In this document: positions 37,496 to 47,462 of the stretch, piece by piece | Position numbering within the stretch: position 1 is the stretch's first letter | How the letters are laid out: every line of letters starts with the position of its first letter | Origin: Thiomicrorhabdus arctica DSM 13458 | Lineage (GTDB): Bacteria > Pseudomonadota > Gammaproteobacteria > Thiomicrospirales > Thiomicrospiraceae | Direction: 5' to 3' | Assembly: GCF_000381085.1 (NCBI RefSeq) | Contig: NZ_KB905899.1 | Location: 930,001-994,000 of the forward strand | Length of the DNA: 64,000 bases | The notes under the pieces: model-generated | Told to the model about the DNA's origin: nothing | Seen by the model: the letters and a program-made list of their open reading frames with translations, nothing else | Databases searched by the model: none | Position numbers and translations under genes: made by a program

Positions 37496-38449
37496 ATGGA
37501 ACAAGAGTCTCAAAAATCAGAAAATAGCTTTAATCGACTGGCCACGGCCGTAGAGTCTCTGGTCAAACAAGAACGTTGGACTCGCCGTTTTGCCAATTTT
37601 CTAAAACTGGCCATTGCGGCCTACATCATTTTCTTTATTTATATGGCCACTCAAAGCATAGGCTCTTTGAACGATATTGATGGATTGTCTGCAGGTAAAG
37701 ATCATGTCGCTGTTGTCAGAATTGAAGGCCCCATTATGCCAGGGTCTAAAATCAGTGCTGAAAAAATCAATCCTTTGTTAGAACAAGCTTTTAGTAACAA
37801 GCATAGTAAAGCCGTCATTATTAAAGCAAACTCTCCTGGTGGAAGCCCCGTTCAGTCAGCCTTGATTAATGATGAAATTACACGTTTGAAAAAAATCTAT
37901 AACAAGCCAGTTTACGTCGTCGTTGAAGACCTATGTGCATCTGGCTGTTATTACATTGCAGTGGCGGCCGATGAGATCTATGCCAATAAAGGATCGATGA
38001 TTGGTTCTATCGGTGTGCGTATGGACTCTTTCGGTGTTACGGGCTTAATGGACAAGATCGGGATTGAAAACCGCTCAATGCATGCCGGAGCCCACAAAAC
38101 CTTTATTGACCCTTTCAGCCCTAAAGACGAAGCAGGGCGCGCTTTTTTCCAAGAAAAAGTGCTCGAAAAAACACATCAACTGTTTATTTCTGCCGTACGT
38201 GAGGGTCGTGGAGATCGCATTAAAGAGACCGAAAACACCTATACAGGTTTAGTCTGGTTAGGAGAAGATGCGATGGCCAATGGTATGATTGATGGCCTTA
38301 GTGATTTAAACAGTGTGGCGCGTGATATTATCGGTGTTAAAAATGTGCGTTATTACGAAGGTGAGAAAAGCATTATGGAAGAGTTACTGGGGGATATTAC
38401 CTCTGAAACCTCGAGTAAATTATCACTCTATTTAAGTACTCTGCATTAA
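37496..38449 (+). CDS. Membrane-anchored serine peptidase, S49 (SppA/SohB-like)
   Basis: A signal-peptide peptidase-like enzyme. One transmembrane helix (~34-56) anchors a periplasmic protease with the Ser/Lys dyad: Ser149 in DLCASGCYYIA and Lys201 in GAHKTFIDPFSP. RIEGPI and NSPGGSP are further family motifs. At 317 residues it is the short single-domain form, like archaeal and Bacillus SppA, rather than the two-domain E. coli enzyme. It is divergent from uvrC with only a few bases between the open frames, and is followed by a terminator. Confidence 0.9.
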   Translation: MEQESQKSENSFNRLATAVESLVKQERWTRRFANFLKLAIAAYIIFFIYMATQSIGSLNDIDGLSAGKDHVAVVRIEGPIMPGSKISAEKINPLLEQAFSNKHSKAVIIKANSPGGSPVQSALINDEITRLKKIYNKPVYVVVEDLCASGCYYIAVAADEIYANKGSMIGSIGVRMDSFGVTGLMDKIGIENRSMHAGAHKTFIDPFSPKDEAGRAFFQEKVLEKTHQLFISAVREGRGDRIKETENTYTGLVWLGEDAMANGMIDGLSDLNSVARDIIGVKNVRYYEGEKSIMEELLGDITSETSSKLSLYLSTLH

Positions 38450-38513
38450 CCTTTTTAAAGCCCCACTGATTGATCCATACATACAATCATGTCTGGTGGC
38501 TTTCTTAGGGATA

Positions 38514-38540
38514 AAAAAGCCTGATAAACTCAGGCTTTTT
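38514..38540. terminator. Bidirectional terminator between convergent genes
   Basis: An 11-bp stem AAAAAGCCTGA / TCAGGCTTTTT with loop TAAAC. The A and T tracts on both sides suit termination of both the SppA-like gene and the convergent lipoprotein gene. Confidence 0.9.
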
Positions 38541-38570
38541 GTCTCTAAAATTAATAATTCTCGCTGTGCT

Positions 38571-39149
38571 CTATAGTAAATTCAAAGACTTCATTGACTC
38601 TAAGGTCCATTCAACCTCTTCAACCCCATAAGCAAGACCATTCTCTTTTTGATAGGTTAACATCGCCCGCTGAGTTCTGTCATCCCACAGGCCATTCAAC
38701 AAATTTGATCTAGTTACTTTCTCTGACGTTAAATAGCCTTTATCATGCAGACTGGCTTGCACTTTAATAATATTTTTCACGGTAAAATGCTTTTTACAAA
38801 TAGCGGCACGATAACTTTCTCTCTGCTCAGAAATTTGCACTTTGGTATCAGATGATAACGTTTGAGCAGGCACCGTCACACGCACTATACAGTTCCCTGC
38901 AAGTACGGGTAAGTTCATCTTTTTCAGATGGGCAAATACGCTCGCTCTCACCACTTGTTGCTTATACTCTGCTTGAACTCTTACACGCTCTGCGGCCTTG
39001 GCTTTATGAATCATTAAGTCAATATCTGTTTGTGAGATGCCCCCGTGATTGGCCGAATCCATCCTCTTAACCACACTCTCCGAACAGCCTATTAAACTTA
39101 TCGAAGAAAATATGAGAAGTGTACTGACGGAAAGTCTAAATATGAACAT
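38571..39149 (-). CDS. Lipoprotein with C-terminal peptidoglycan-binding-like segment
   Basis: Start at 39149 follows AAGGGG at 5 bases; the upstream ATG in frame is rejected. The signal MFIFRLSVSTLLIFSSISLIGC places the lipid Cys at residue 22. Residues ~130-190 (VQASLHDKGYLTS...LNGLWDDRTQRAMLTYQKENGLAYG) resemble a PG_binding_1 repeat with its typical L-G-WDD-RTQ-AML-YQ pattern. 192 residues. The middle part is helical and charged. Probably periplasmic and cell-wall associated; no more can be said. Confidence 0.7.
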   Translation of the reverse strand: MFIFRLSVSTLLIFSSISLIGCSESVVKRMDSANHGGISQTDIDLMIHKAKAAERVRVQAEYKQQVVRASVFAHLKKMNLPVLAGNCIVRVTVPAQTLSSDTKVQISEQRESYRAAICKKHFTVKNIIKVQASLHDKGYLTSEKVTRSNLLNGLWDDRTQRAMLTYQKENGLAYGVEEVEWTLESMKSLNLL

Positions 39150-39241
39150 GCTTACCCCTTTTAATCTATTTTTCAAATAACGATCATTTTAACGTATTAC
39201 TTTCGATGATACAGCCTGTTGAGAGGGTGATTTTTAGGCAT

Positions 39242-39278
39242 AAAAAAACCGCTTTTGACATACGTCAGAAGCGGTTTT
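39242..39278 (-). terminator. Terminator of acnB
   Basis: A 15-bp stem with one mismatch (AACCGCTTTTGAC / GTCAGAAGCGGTT core) and loop ATAC, ending in a T-run on the minus strand, directly after the acnB stop. Confidence 0.93.
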
Positions 39279-39304
39279 CTATTAAAAGGCCGTTAACAAG
39301 AGAG

Positions 39305-41878
39305 TTAACCTACTGCAACGCCAATTTCTGCCAATGTTTTTGGCGACACGACGTCGTAGTCCGCCATCTCATCAAACTGTAAGTAACGATAAACATCATC
39401 CCCCATGGTATCCAGCATCGCCACTTCTTTTAGATATTCAGCTGGCGTCGGCAATTTACCTAAAGCAGCACAGACCGCCGCTAACTCGGCAGAACCCAGG
39501 TAAACGTTTGCGCCATTCCCCAAACGATTCGGGAAGTTACGGGTAGAGGTTGAGAACACAGTGGCACCATCCATAACACGGGCTTGGTTCCCCATACACA
39601 GTGAGCAACCCGGCATCTCGGTACGCGCACCGACTCGGCCATAAATACTGTAATACCCCTCTTCAATCAACTGACGTTCATCCATTTTGGTAGGGGGTGC
39701 AATCCACAGACGCGTTGGTACATTACCCATACTCTCTAACACTTTACCCGCTGCACGATAGTGACCGATATTGGTCATACATGAACCGATAAAGACTTCA
39801 TCAATTTTGGTGCCCGCTACATCAGATAATAACTTAACATCATCTGGATCATTCGGACAAGCTACGATCGGCTCTTTGATTTCGTTTAAGTCAATTTCAA
39901 TCACGGCCGCATAATCTGCATCGGCATCCGCTGACAATAACTGTGGATTATTTATCCATGCCTGCATCTCATCACGACGACGTAACAATGTACGCGCATC
40001 GGCATACCCGTTTTCGACCATCCAGTCGATTAATGCCATATTTGATTTTAAGTAAGCAATAATAGGTTCTTCAGATAACTTAACCACACAACCATTTGCA
40101 GAACGTTCAGCGGAGGCATCAGACAACTCAAATGCTTGCTCTACGGCTAGGTGTTCAAGCCCTTCAATCTCTAATACACGACCATTAAAGACATTCTTTT
40201 TACCTTTCTTCTCAATCGTCAATGAACCTTCTTGAATCGCTTGGTAAGGAATGGCGTTGACCAAATCACGCAATGTGACACCTGGCTGCATTTTGCCTTT
40301 AAAACGCACCAATACTGACTCAGGCATATTCAAAGGCATAACACCCAAAGTTGCCCCAAAAGCCACCAAACCAGAACCCGCAGGGAAAGAGATACCAATC
40401 GGGAAACGCGTATGAGAATCGCCTCCCGTACCCACAGTATCAGGCAGTAACAGACGGTTTAACCAAGAGTGAATAACGCCGTCACCAGGACGTAACGCCA
40501 CCCCACCACGACTGGTCATAAAGTCTGGTAACGAGTGCTGTAAAGTAATATCGACCGGCTTTGGATACGCGGCGGTGTGACAGAAAGACTGCATGACTAA
40601 ATCGGCAGAGAAACCTAAACAAGCCAACTCTTTCATCTCATCACGGGTCATTGCACCAGTGGTGTCTTGAGAACCGACGGTGGTCATGTGGGGTTCGCAG
40701 TACATCCCAGGACGAACACCCGCAATACCACACGCCTTACCGACCATTTTTTGAGCCAAGGTATAACCGTGGTTTGCTTGCGACTTATCTGACGGACGAA
40801 TAAATATTTCGGAAGGGCCCATTCCTAACGCAGTACGCGCCTTATCCGTTAAACCACGACCGATTATTAATGGGACACGTCCACCAGCACGTACTTCGTC
40901 CGGCATGGTCTCTGGAGCAATCTCAAAAGTAGAGAGAGTCTCCCCTGCTTCGTTAGTGACTTTACCAGCGTATGGGTGAATCGTAATCACATCACCCATA
41001 TTCATAGAATCAACATCACACTCAATCGGTAATGAGCCTGAATCTTCAGCAGTATTGAAGAAAATGGGTGCAATTTTGCCACCTAAAACCACGCCACCTT
41101 GGCGTTTATTCGGGACATAATGAATGTCTTCACCAAAGAACCACATAACCGAGTTCATAGCCGATTTACGAGATGAGCCCGTTCCAACCACATCGCCAAC
41201 ATAAGCAACCGTATGGCCTTTGGCTTTTAATTGATCCATCACAGCGCCGACATCATCAATACGCGCCGCTAACATCTCTTTAGCATGTAGTGGAATATCA
41301 GGACGTGACCATGCAGCTGTCGCTGGAGAGAGATCATCGGTATTGGTTTCACCTTCCACCTTGAAAACGGTTACGGTAATTTCTTCTGGCATCTTTGGTT
41401 TATTGGTAAACCATTCGGCATTTGCCCACGACTGCATTACCTGCATCGCATAATCGTTAGTTTTCGATTTCTCGACCACATCATGATACGCATCGTAAAC
41501 CAATAACGTTTTAGAAAGCGCCTTTACTGCAGCTTCTGCGACATTGGCTTTGTCACTGTCTAACAAGCTAATTAAAGGTTGAACGTTATAACCGCCAAGC
41601 ATTGTGCCTAACAAAAACGTCGCTTGTTCAGCAGAGATTAAGTCATTGGTCATCGTGCCATTCGCCACATCTGTTAAAAAGCCAGCCTTAACATAAGAAG
41701 CTTCATCCACGCCTGGCGGTACGCGATTCGTTAACAAGTCCACCACAAAACTTTCTTCACCGGCTGGTGGATTTTTAATCAACTCAACCAATGAAGCAGT
41801 TTGTTCCGCGGTTAGCGGTAACGGCGGCAGACCTTGCTCTGAACGTTCTGCAACGTGACTACGGTAGGCATCTAACAT
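39305..41878 (-). CDS. acnB: Aconitate hydratase B
   Basis: Isomerises citrate to isocitrate (and hydrates 2-methylaconitate) through a [4Fe-4S] cluster. The AcnB-type HEAT-like N-terminal domain precedes the swivel domain, unlike AcnA. Cluster ligands lie in [17 protein letters not shown] and [15 protein letters not shown]. 857 residues against 865 in E. coli. Monocistronic with its own terminator. Together with sucCD it covers parts of the TCA cycle; the other genes are outside the window. Confidence 0.97.
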   Translation of the reverse strand: MLDAYRSHVAERSEQGLPPLPLTAEQTASLVELIKNPPAGEESFVVDLLTNRVPPGVDEASYVKAGFLTDVANGTMTNDLISAEQATFLLGTMLGGYNVQPLISLLDSDKANVAEAAVKALSKTLLVYDAYHDVVEKSKTNDYAMQVMQSWANAEWFTNKPKMPEEITVTVFKVEGETNTDDLSPATAAWSRPDIPLHAKEMLAARIDDVGAVMDQLKAKGHTVAYVGDVVGTGSSRKSAMNSVMWFFGEDIHYVPNKRQGGVVLGGKIAPIFFNTAEDSGSLPIECDVDSMNMGDVITIHPYAGKVTNEAGETLSTFEIAPETMPDEVRAGGRVPLIIGRGLTDKARTALGMGPSEIFIRPSDKSQANHGYTLAQKMVGKACGIAGVRPGMYCEPHMTTVGSQDTTGAMTRDEMKELACLGFSADLVMQSFCHTAAYPKPVDITLQHSLPDFMTSRGGVALRPGDGVIHSWLNRLLLPDTVGTGGDSHTRFPIGISFPAGSGLVAFGATLGVMPLNMPESVLVRFKGKMQPGVTLRDLVNAIPYQAIQEGSLTIEKKGKKNVFNGRVLEIEGLEHLAVEQAFELSDASAERSANGCVVKLSEEPIIAYLKSNMALIDWMVENGYADARTLLRRRDEMQAWINNPQLLSADADADYAAVIEIDLNEIKEPIVACPNDPDDVKLLSDVAGTKIDEVFIGSCMTNIGHYRAAGKVLESMGNVPTRLWIAPPTKMDERQLIEEGYYSIYGRVGARTEMPGCSLCMGNQARVMDGATVFSTSTRNFPNRLGNGANVYLGSAELAAVCAALGKLPTPAEYLKEVAMLDTMGDDVYRYLQFDEMADYDVVSPKTLAEIGVAVG

Positions 41879-42270
41879 GATGAGATTTCTCCTGAAAATT
41901 AAAATTTGAATGCACGTATTTTATCACAGTAAAAAACGGATGGTTTCTGGATTGTCTGGGGTTTTTCATGGGATTAAAATCTAACAGGTCTCGGTAGATT
42001 GAGACCATGAATGAAAGAGACGTTTATTTTGCTTGCCTTATTACGAATTTTTGCTAACATCATAAGTGATTTTATTATAATCACAAGATTATTGGCATTG
42101 AGTATATTAATACTCTCTTCCTACCTGCTGGACTTATATTCCAAATGCAGGTTACTCAAGTGTACACGCCAATCTGTAAAATTATTTATGACCAAGTTAG
42201 CCTCTGAATGGGTTGCAGGGGCCATGGTTACCCACTTGCATCAACCTCTATTTATAAGGAGTCAACCATT
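41879..42270. other. Intergenic region between acnB and the Met/Gly-rich protein gene
   Basis: About 390 bases containing the divergent promoters. An open frame at 42011-42274 (87 residues) overlaps the next gene start, has no ribosome site and no recognisable family, so it is not called. No RNA structure is evident. Confidence 0.5.
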
Positions 42271-42798
42271 ATGAAACACACATTGATTATATCTGCTTTA
42301 ACTGGCGTCTTATCGCTGTCCACTGGCTATGCGCTGGCGGCAGGCCAAGAGAGTTCATCCACACAAGACACTGTCTACGGTAGTCAAATGATGACGCAAC
42401 AGGAACGTGCAGAATATCGTAGCAAACTGAATGCCGCTAAAACGGCTACACAAAAAGAACAGATCCGTAATGAACATCATCAAAGTATGCAAGAACGTGC
42501 GAAATCACAGGGACTTAGCCTACCCGACTCACCCTCGATGCAAAAAAATAACATGAGACAGGGTAACGGCATGGGTTCAGGCAATGATATGAAAGGCATG
42601 GGTTCAGGACACGAAATGAAAGGCATGGGATCGGGCAATGGTATGGATGACATGGGGGCTGACGGAAACATGAAATCTGGCGGAGACATGGAATCAGGCA
42701 GTGGGATGGAATCGGACAGTAACAAGGGATATGGAAGAGGCATGGGAACTGGCAAACGCATGCCATCTGGTGAGGATATGGAGTCTGAAGACCGCTAA
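42271..42798 (+). CDS. Secreted Met/Gly-rich protein with conserved ER(M/A)xxAKT core
   Basis: Start at 42271 follows AAGGAG at 9 bases. Signal peptide MKHTLIISALTGVLSLSTGYALA. A short conserved core follows (MTQQERAEYRSKLNAAKTATQKEQIRNEHHQSMQERAKSQG), a pattern I recall from uncharacterised exported proteins of proteobacteria. From residue ~95 on the chain is made of repeats of the type GMGSGNDMK / GMGSGHEMK, very rich in Met and Gly with regularly spaced acidic residues. Met-rich exported tails often bind copper, but no copper genes are adjacent, so that is only a suggestion. 175 residues. Confidence 0.7.
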   Translation: MKHTLIISALTGVLSLSTGYALAAGQESSSTQDTVYGSQMMTQQERAEYRSKLNAAKTATQKEQIRNEHHQSMQERAKSQGLSLPDSPSMQKNNMRQGNGMGSGNDMKGMGSGHEMKGMGSGNGMDDMGADGNMKSGGDMESGSGMESDSNKGYGRGMGTGKRMPSGEDMESEDR

Positions 42799-43296
42799 TC
42801 CTGACCTCTCCTGGAATTTTAAAGTTCGTATGCAGTAAAGAAGCTTGGACGAGACATCTTTTGTATGCACCGTCCATTCATTTTAAATCTAGAAGCTTAA
42901 ATCTGTTAACACATTGACGCTGGACCACTAGAGTCAATCAAATACAAGTCACTTGTCATTAATCATTAATCATTAATCATTAATTGTGTCGTATTTAATA
43001 CCGTGGATATAGCCTTTCACATTAATTAACTCTACTTTAGCTTACATTCCTAAACATATTGCTCTCTTTCCAGAGAAACTCTCGCATTCATCTGTACGCA
43101 CTCTTAGGAGTGTAAAAAATCTTCCTCAACTCCGTCCCTAACGTGATGCATTTGTAACTAACCACGCCAGGTTGAGAATGCCTTATAAACTCATATCATA
43201 AGATAGGAAAATCAACCGTCATTATCAAGACTTTGAAGAAATTAGAGGTTAAAAAAGATCAGAACATTTTAACGAGCTAGTCCACTAAAAGGGCTT
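42799..43296. other. Intergenic region with a small tandem repeat
   Basis: About 500 bases between the Met/Gly-rich and DUF2254 genes. It holds four perfect copies of CATTAAT (42957-42984). No gene or terminator recognised. Confidence 0.55.
42957..42984. repeat. Tandem repeat (CATTAAT)x4
   Basis: Four perfect head-to-tail copies of a 7-base unit, 28 bases in all, in a non-coding region. Length polymorphism would be expected. Confidence 0.95.
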
Positions 43297-44592
43297 CTAA
43301 GCGTTCTGAGAAGATGCAAACCTGGCAGCATCACGTATGGCCGTCAAATCTTCAGTTATATCCAGTACAAGTTGCGCACGTTTCAGTGCCAGTTGACTAT
43401 GATACTCGGCGGCCTCTCGCATTTCTGAACCCCCTGTTGATGCAAGAGAGTGTAGCGCTTTTTGTAACCGCACTGACACTTCGACAGTACTTGCGCCGTC
43501 ACGGGCAATGGCCGTAAAAGCGTCATCGAACATATCACTCACCGAGACTTCAGGGACTTCTACTCGATCGTACTTTGGAACAGATTCATCTTTATCTTTA
43601 GCCTTATCGTCGGACTCAAACCCACTCCATAAGGCAAAAAGTCGCACCATGGTTCCTATAATATCAATGGCTGTACCCGGATCATTAACGGCTGGTGACA
43701 AAGCTCGTCCGGCAATTTCCGACAATACAACCAAACCAAATCGTGGGTCGTCATCAAACAGGCGATCATTTCCGATTTGGAACGAGTCAATAACACCTTT
43801 GTGGTTCATTTTAGGCCGGTCGCTAGGCAAGGTACTGACGTAGGCCAAAGCTCTTCCAGGCACGGCGAATGTGCCTGGCAAAGCCGCCACCACCACCCGC
43901 ACTTCATATTCTTCAGCCCACGTTTGAAGTGCAGCAATATCGATGTGTTGAACATAACCCACCTTTTCCGCAAACACAGCAAATCCTAGCGCTTGTCCAC
44001 TGACTGGCATGCCATAAAGCGTTGGGCCTTTTCGTCGACGTCGCAAGGCATCGGCAGTCGCCTTTTCAACCTTGCTAATCGTCGAGCCCATACGCCCCAG
44101 TCGGGCGACTCGATCAACCCAACGGACAAACATAATGATGACCAAGCCAAATACACTCGTTGTCAAAACAAAAAGAATAAAAAGACCTGCCGTCATAAAA
44201 TATTCATTCTTGACTGCAGTGAGAGCCACTATGCTAAAAATAAAGGCACCCACAAAAGTAGAAAGCGCATTCTGGGACGCATCATCTGCGACGACCAAAG
44301 TAAATGAACGAGGAGTTGCCGTGCTGCTTGCCGAAGCGTAAGCAGAGACCATTGAACCTACCGAAAAGGTGGCGATCACCAACATACTGGTGGCCATGAT
44401 GGACAACAGTGTCACAAGAGATTCTTCTGCAATCACAGGGACGATATTCGCTAAAGAAGTACCATCTGCAAATTTTGCGGTGAAGACCATCGCGATTGAG
44501 AGTAGACAAACGGCCAACGGCTTTACCCAAAGCCGGTCACGAAACCGATTGAGGATAACTCTGACTCGGTCCGATGAAAAAATAGAGGCCAT
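43297..44592 (-). CDS. DUF2254 family membrane protein
   Basis: A predicted inner-membrane protein of unknown function. Start at 44592 follows AAGGA; the frame opens nine codons earlier. Four helices in the first ~190 residues, then a soluble domain with GFAVFAEKVGYVQHID, RFGLVVLSEIAGRALSPAVNDPGTA, which are the DUF2254 hallmarks. 431 residues. First accessory gene on the minus strand; not obviously linked in function to the two small membrane proteins upstream. Confidence 0.85.
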   Translation of the reverse strand: MASIFSSDRVRVILNRFRDRLWVKPLAVCLLSIAMVFTAKFADGTSLANIVPVIAEESLVTLLSIMATSMLVIATFSVGSMVSAYASASSTATPRSFTLVVADDASQNALSTFVGAFIFSIVALTAVKNEYFMTAGLFILFVLTTSVFGLVIIMFVRWVDRVARLGRMGSTISKVEKATADALRRRRKGPTLYGMPVSGQALGFAVFAEKVGYVQHIDIAALQTWAEEYEVRVVVAALPGTFAVPGRALAYVSTLPSDRPKMNHKGVIDSFQIGNDRLFDDDPRFGLVVLSEIAGRALSPAVNDPGTAIDIIGTMVRLFALWSGFESDDKAKDKDESVPKYDRVEVPEVSVSDMFDDAFTAIARDGASTVEVSVRLQKALHSLASTGGSEMREAAEYHSQLALKRAQLVLDITEDLTAIRDAARFASSQNA

Positions 44593-44702
44593 CTTAAAGT
44601 CCTTTTTGCCGCTAAACAACAGAATAACCTGGCAACCGTTCAGTGGGTACGTTTTCCTGTTGAAACGGCAATCAGGTTATGTTTTTACGAGCGACTATTG
44701 AG

Positions 44703-44954
44703 TTAGGCCCTCTTGACGAGACTGATTATAAATAACAAAATAATAGCGCCAATTGTGGCCATAATAATAGCACCGAATAAGCCACCCGTTATAACATTAA
44801 GCAAACCGAATATAAAACCACCCAATATAGCGCCTAGAATTCCGACAATGATATTGCCTATGAGACCAAAGCCTCTTCCCTTCATTATGTTGCCGGCAAG
44901 CCAACCAGCCAATGCACCCACAGCGATAAATACGATTAAGCTTATTATATCCAT
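44703..44954 (-). CDS. GlsB/YeaQ/YmgE family small membrane protein
   Basis: 83 residues, three hydrophobic helices with the Gly-rich repeated pattern GWLAGNIMKGRGFGLIGNIIVGILGAILGG typical of the transglycosylase-associated (GlsB/YeaQ) family. In other bacteria such genes are stress-induced, often by the general stress or envelope response. It lies 13 bases downstream of the DUF3185 gene, so the two form an operon. Confidence 0.88.
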   Translation of the reverse strand: MDIISLIVFIAVGALAGWLAGNIMKGRGFGLIGNIIVGILGAILGGFIFGLLNVITGGLFGAIIMATIGAIILLFIISLVKRA

Positions 44955-44967
44955 ATTGCCTCCAAGG

Positions 44968-45177
44968 TTATTTTCTAGCGAAAAGGAAGAGACCTACAAC
45001 AAAACTGATCGCGCCAGTAATGTAGTATGTCATGACCTTATCTGTGTCTGCTCCTGTCACCGCTTCTGTTATCTGTGATCCGACAGAATCAGATAATTGA
45101 AACCCCCATACTGCAAGACCAATTCCTAAAACCATTAAGGCAAGACCCATAACTTTCATTGTCGCTGCTGAACCCAT
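44968..45177 (-). CDS. DUF3185 family small membrane protein
   Basis: 69 residues from the ATG at 45177, which has AGGAG at 8 bases. Two transmembrane helices (VMGLALMVLGIGLAVWGF and YITGAISFVVGLFLFARK) separated by a short polar loop (SVGSQITEAVTGA). The pattern matches DUF3185. Function unknown; paired with the GlsB-like gene. Confidence 0.8.
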   Translation of the reverse strand: MGSAATMKVMGLALMVLGIGLAVWGFQLSDSVGSQITEAVTGADTDKVMTYYITGAISFVVGLFLFARK

Positions 45178-45297
45178 TTGTTGAACTCCTATCATTTAAA
45201 AAAGACTAAATATATTTAATATAAAAACTAACGCTTAACCTAAATTGTTAAGAGTGGGCGTTAGCCTTTTAACTTTCGATGTTAATAAAAACCTAAT

Positions 45298-45372
45298 ATT
45301 AATAAGTATTTTAACTAACTATTGTAAGTTGGTTCAATACTATCAAATTAATTATTGGTTTGGTAGCTTATT
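45298..45372 (+). repeat. Dispersed intergenic repeat, copy A
   Basis: Contains AAGTATTTTAACTAA, then CAATACTATCAAATTAAT and GGTTTGGTAGCTTATT. Copy B at 56.0 kb matches all three blocks, and the similarity with B may extend upstream to the CGTTAGCC at about 45258. Confidence 0.6.
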
Positions 45373-45414
45373 TTTTCATCATATTGCCACACAGGCTCTT
45401 GTGAACAAGCCTAT

Positions 45415-45436
45415 AAACAACCAGGCCTGGTTGTTT
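45415..45436. repeat. Iterated palindrome, copy 5 (intergenic, 22-bp dyad)
   Basis: The 12-bp core at 45420-45431 is extended by AAACA / TGTTT flanks into a perfect 22-bp dyad, 43 bases downstream of repeat copy A. Confidence 0.9.
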
Positions 45437-45548
45437 TGATATAAATAGACAAGACAACCCCCTCTTTCAATAACGACACCTTACCACTGGCTCTTGACAA
45501 ATGAATAGAATAATCTAGGTTCAATGACCCATTAACGCCGAGTGTTAC

Positions 45549-46886
45549 TTATGGTTGTGATGTATTTTCATCGGACTCAACCGGATGGTATCGCAAGAAA
45601 AGCGCTTCACCTATTAGGATGAGTAACATGACTGTCACAGCAACGCCTACCACCAGTAAATCACTTGATATTTTTACCCAGAGGAATCCTGTCAGAACAA
45701 TCAGATCAAGAATGATCGCGGTTATAAGAATAGCACTATGGGCACCAATTTCTTGTCGGAGATGACGGAACACACCCCAATGGAGAGCAATATCCATTAT
45801 CAAGTAAAAAATAATGCCTAACGCCGCGATGCGTGACAGATCAAAGAAAGCCGTCAATAACAGACCCAAAACGACGGTATAGACCAAGGTATGCTTTTGG
45901 ATATTGCCCGGCATTCCAAAATGGCTGTGGGGAACAAGTTTCATATCAGTCAGCATGGCCAACATCCTTGAAACTGCAAATATGCTGGCAATCACCCCGC
46001 CCGCTGTCGCCAGCATAGCCAGCACAACGGTAAACCATACAGCATATTTACCAAGCGCCGGTTTAGCGGCTGCGGCTAGCGAGTAATTCTTCGTATCAAT
46101 AATTTCCTGAAGCGATAAATTGCTTGCGACAGCAAAGCCCACCAGTGCATATATAACAACACAGAGCGCGATGGAAATGATGATGGCTCTGCCCACATTC
46201 CGGTGTGGGTCTTTCAGCTCCGAACCACTATTTGTAATGGTTGTAAACCCTTTAAAAGCCAGAATACCAAGCGCCGTCGCCCCCAAAAAACCCGTCAAAG
46301 AGGTATCAAGATTCTGAGCTGAGAAATTCACTTCGGTGGAATCGGCTACGACAACCCCAACAATGCCAAACAAAACGATGCCGCCAATTTTGATAAACCC
46401 AAGTACTGATGAGACCCCTTGGATCATACTATTAGCCGATAAATTGATTAAAAAGGCCACCACTAATAATGCAACACCCAATGTCGGTACCAGCAAACTT
46501 GAATCACTGATTTCAAATAACTGTAGAGTGTAAGATCCAAATGTACGCGCCAGAAAACTCTGGGCAATGACCATCGAAAAATACATCAATAGAGCAAAGA
46601 AAGCCGTGGTCAATGTACTGCCATAGGCCTTTTTTAGGTACATAGCTATTCCGCCAGCCGATGGATACGCATTTGACATTTTGATATATGAGTAGGCGCT
46701 AAAGGAAACGACCAGCGCGGCCGAAAGAAACGCCAGAGGGAAAAGATTCCCGGTCATTTCAGCCATCTGACCGGTCAGGGCAAATATGCCTGCCCCAATC
46801 ATCACCCCTGTGCCAAGGGCAACCGCTCCGACCAATGTCAGACTGTCTTTGCGGTATCGTGAGGTCCTATCTTCAGTCATGTCCAT
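45549..46886 (-). CDS. APC-family amino acid permease
   Basis: Twelve-helix importer of the amino acid-polyamine-organocation superfamily. TLVGAVALGTGVMIGAGIFALTG near residues 16-38 is the helix-1 binding motif, and TNSGSELKDPHRNVGRAI around 215-232 is the conserved loop. 445 residues. Substrate cannot be assigned. The ATG at 46886 is followed by a second at 46880, either possible. Downstream lies repeat copy A, upstream copy C. Confidence 0.85.
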   Translation of the reverse strand: MDMTEDRTSRYRKDSLTLVGAVALGTGVMIGAGIFALTGQMAEMTGNLFPLAFLSAALVVSFSAYSYIKMSNAYPSAGGIAMYLKKAYGSTLTTAFFALLMYFSMVIAQSFLARTFGSYTLQLFEISDSSLLVPTLGVALLVVAFLINLSANSMIQGVSSVLGFIKIGGIVLFGIVGVVVADSTEVNFSAQNLDTSLTGFLGATALGILAFKGFTTITNSGSELKDPHRNVGRAIIISIALCVVIYALVGFAVASNLSLQEIIDTKNYSLAAAAKPALGKYAVWFTVVLAMLATAGGVIASIFAVSRMLAMLTDMKLVPHSHFGMPGNIQKHTLVYTVVLGLLLTAFFDLSRIAALGIIFYLIMDIALHWGVFRHLRQEIGAHSAILITAIILDLIVLTGFLWVKISSDLLVVGVAVTVMLLILIGEALFLRYHPVESDENTSQP

Positions 46887-47462
46887 ACTTTCGCTACTCT
46901 CTCATTGTTCAGGATTGATATTCTTTATCCTGGTGGTTCGAATGCCCGACTTTATGGGCCACTAAAGTGCAACCTAAGAACATTTTATATTTCAATAAAA
47001 ACTCATTATTAAAGTTGAATCCTTCTGAAGGCCTGATTCTAATGCAACGGCTTTACGACTTCTCTACAGAAAAAAATAATAGAGGCAAAGTAAAATTAAC
47101 CTTACGACGAAACCTTAATCTATCCATATACGATCTATCCATATACGATTTTATTAAACTTTTACTGCATTAAACAGTTTATTGTTAAGTATTTTAACTA
47201 ATCACATTGAGCCGCTCCAATATAGCAAATTAAGGAATGCTTTGGCAATGTGTATCCTGTGTATTTCCACACGGACCCGAGTAATAAAATCATACAATAA
47301 TGACATTTATGTTTTCAAACATGGTCATTGCAAGACTCTAAAACACATAACATTTAGAACAGCACCCCTTCTATTAAGCCGCTTAGGCGCACATTATAGG
47401 CGGACAGAAAAGAGCGGTCTCCATGCCCTTCTGGCATCACTTTACTGAAGTAGAGCCAACGT
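46887..47462. other. Intergenic region with repeat copy C and a 15-bp direct repeat
   Basis: Nearly 580 bases. It contains repeat copy C (47184-47250) and two adjacent copies of CTATCCATATACGAT (47120-47149). Open frames at 46967-47173 and 47182-47448 have no ribosome site and overlap the repeats, so they are not called. Confidence 0.5.
47184..47250 (+). repeat. Dispersed intergenic repeat, copy C
   Basis: GTTAAGTATTTTAACTAA at the left end equals copy A over 16-17 bases. It continues CCAATATAGCAAATTAA and TTTGGCAA, with a CCACACGG block further on resembling CCACACAGG near copy A. Confidence 0.6.

Larger units (their letters stand above)
45178..45548. other. Intergenic region with attC-like dyad, dispersed repeat and palindrome
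   Basis: Holds an imperfect dyad CTAACGC...GCGTTAG with an inner TTAAC...GTTAA (45227-45264) that looks like a short attC-type fold on the minus strand, repeat copy A (45298-45372) and palindrome copy 5. No gene. Confidence 0.5.

Noticed and set aside
42011-42274. 87-residue plus-strand frame
   Set aside because: No ribosome site, hydrophobic run without clear signal structure, and it overlaps the start of the well-supported 42271 gene.
45227-45264. Attempt to call a full attC at the CTAACGC...GCGTTAG dyad
   Set aside because: R''/R' boxes break the RYYYAAC/GTTRRRY rule and the arms are unbalanced; kept only as a weak mention.
46967-47448. Two short frames in the gap downstream of the 22-residue-repeat gene
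   Set aside because: They run through repeat copy C and the 15-bp direct repeat, with no start signals and no family likeness.
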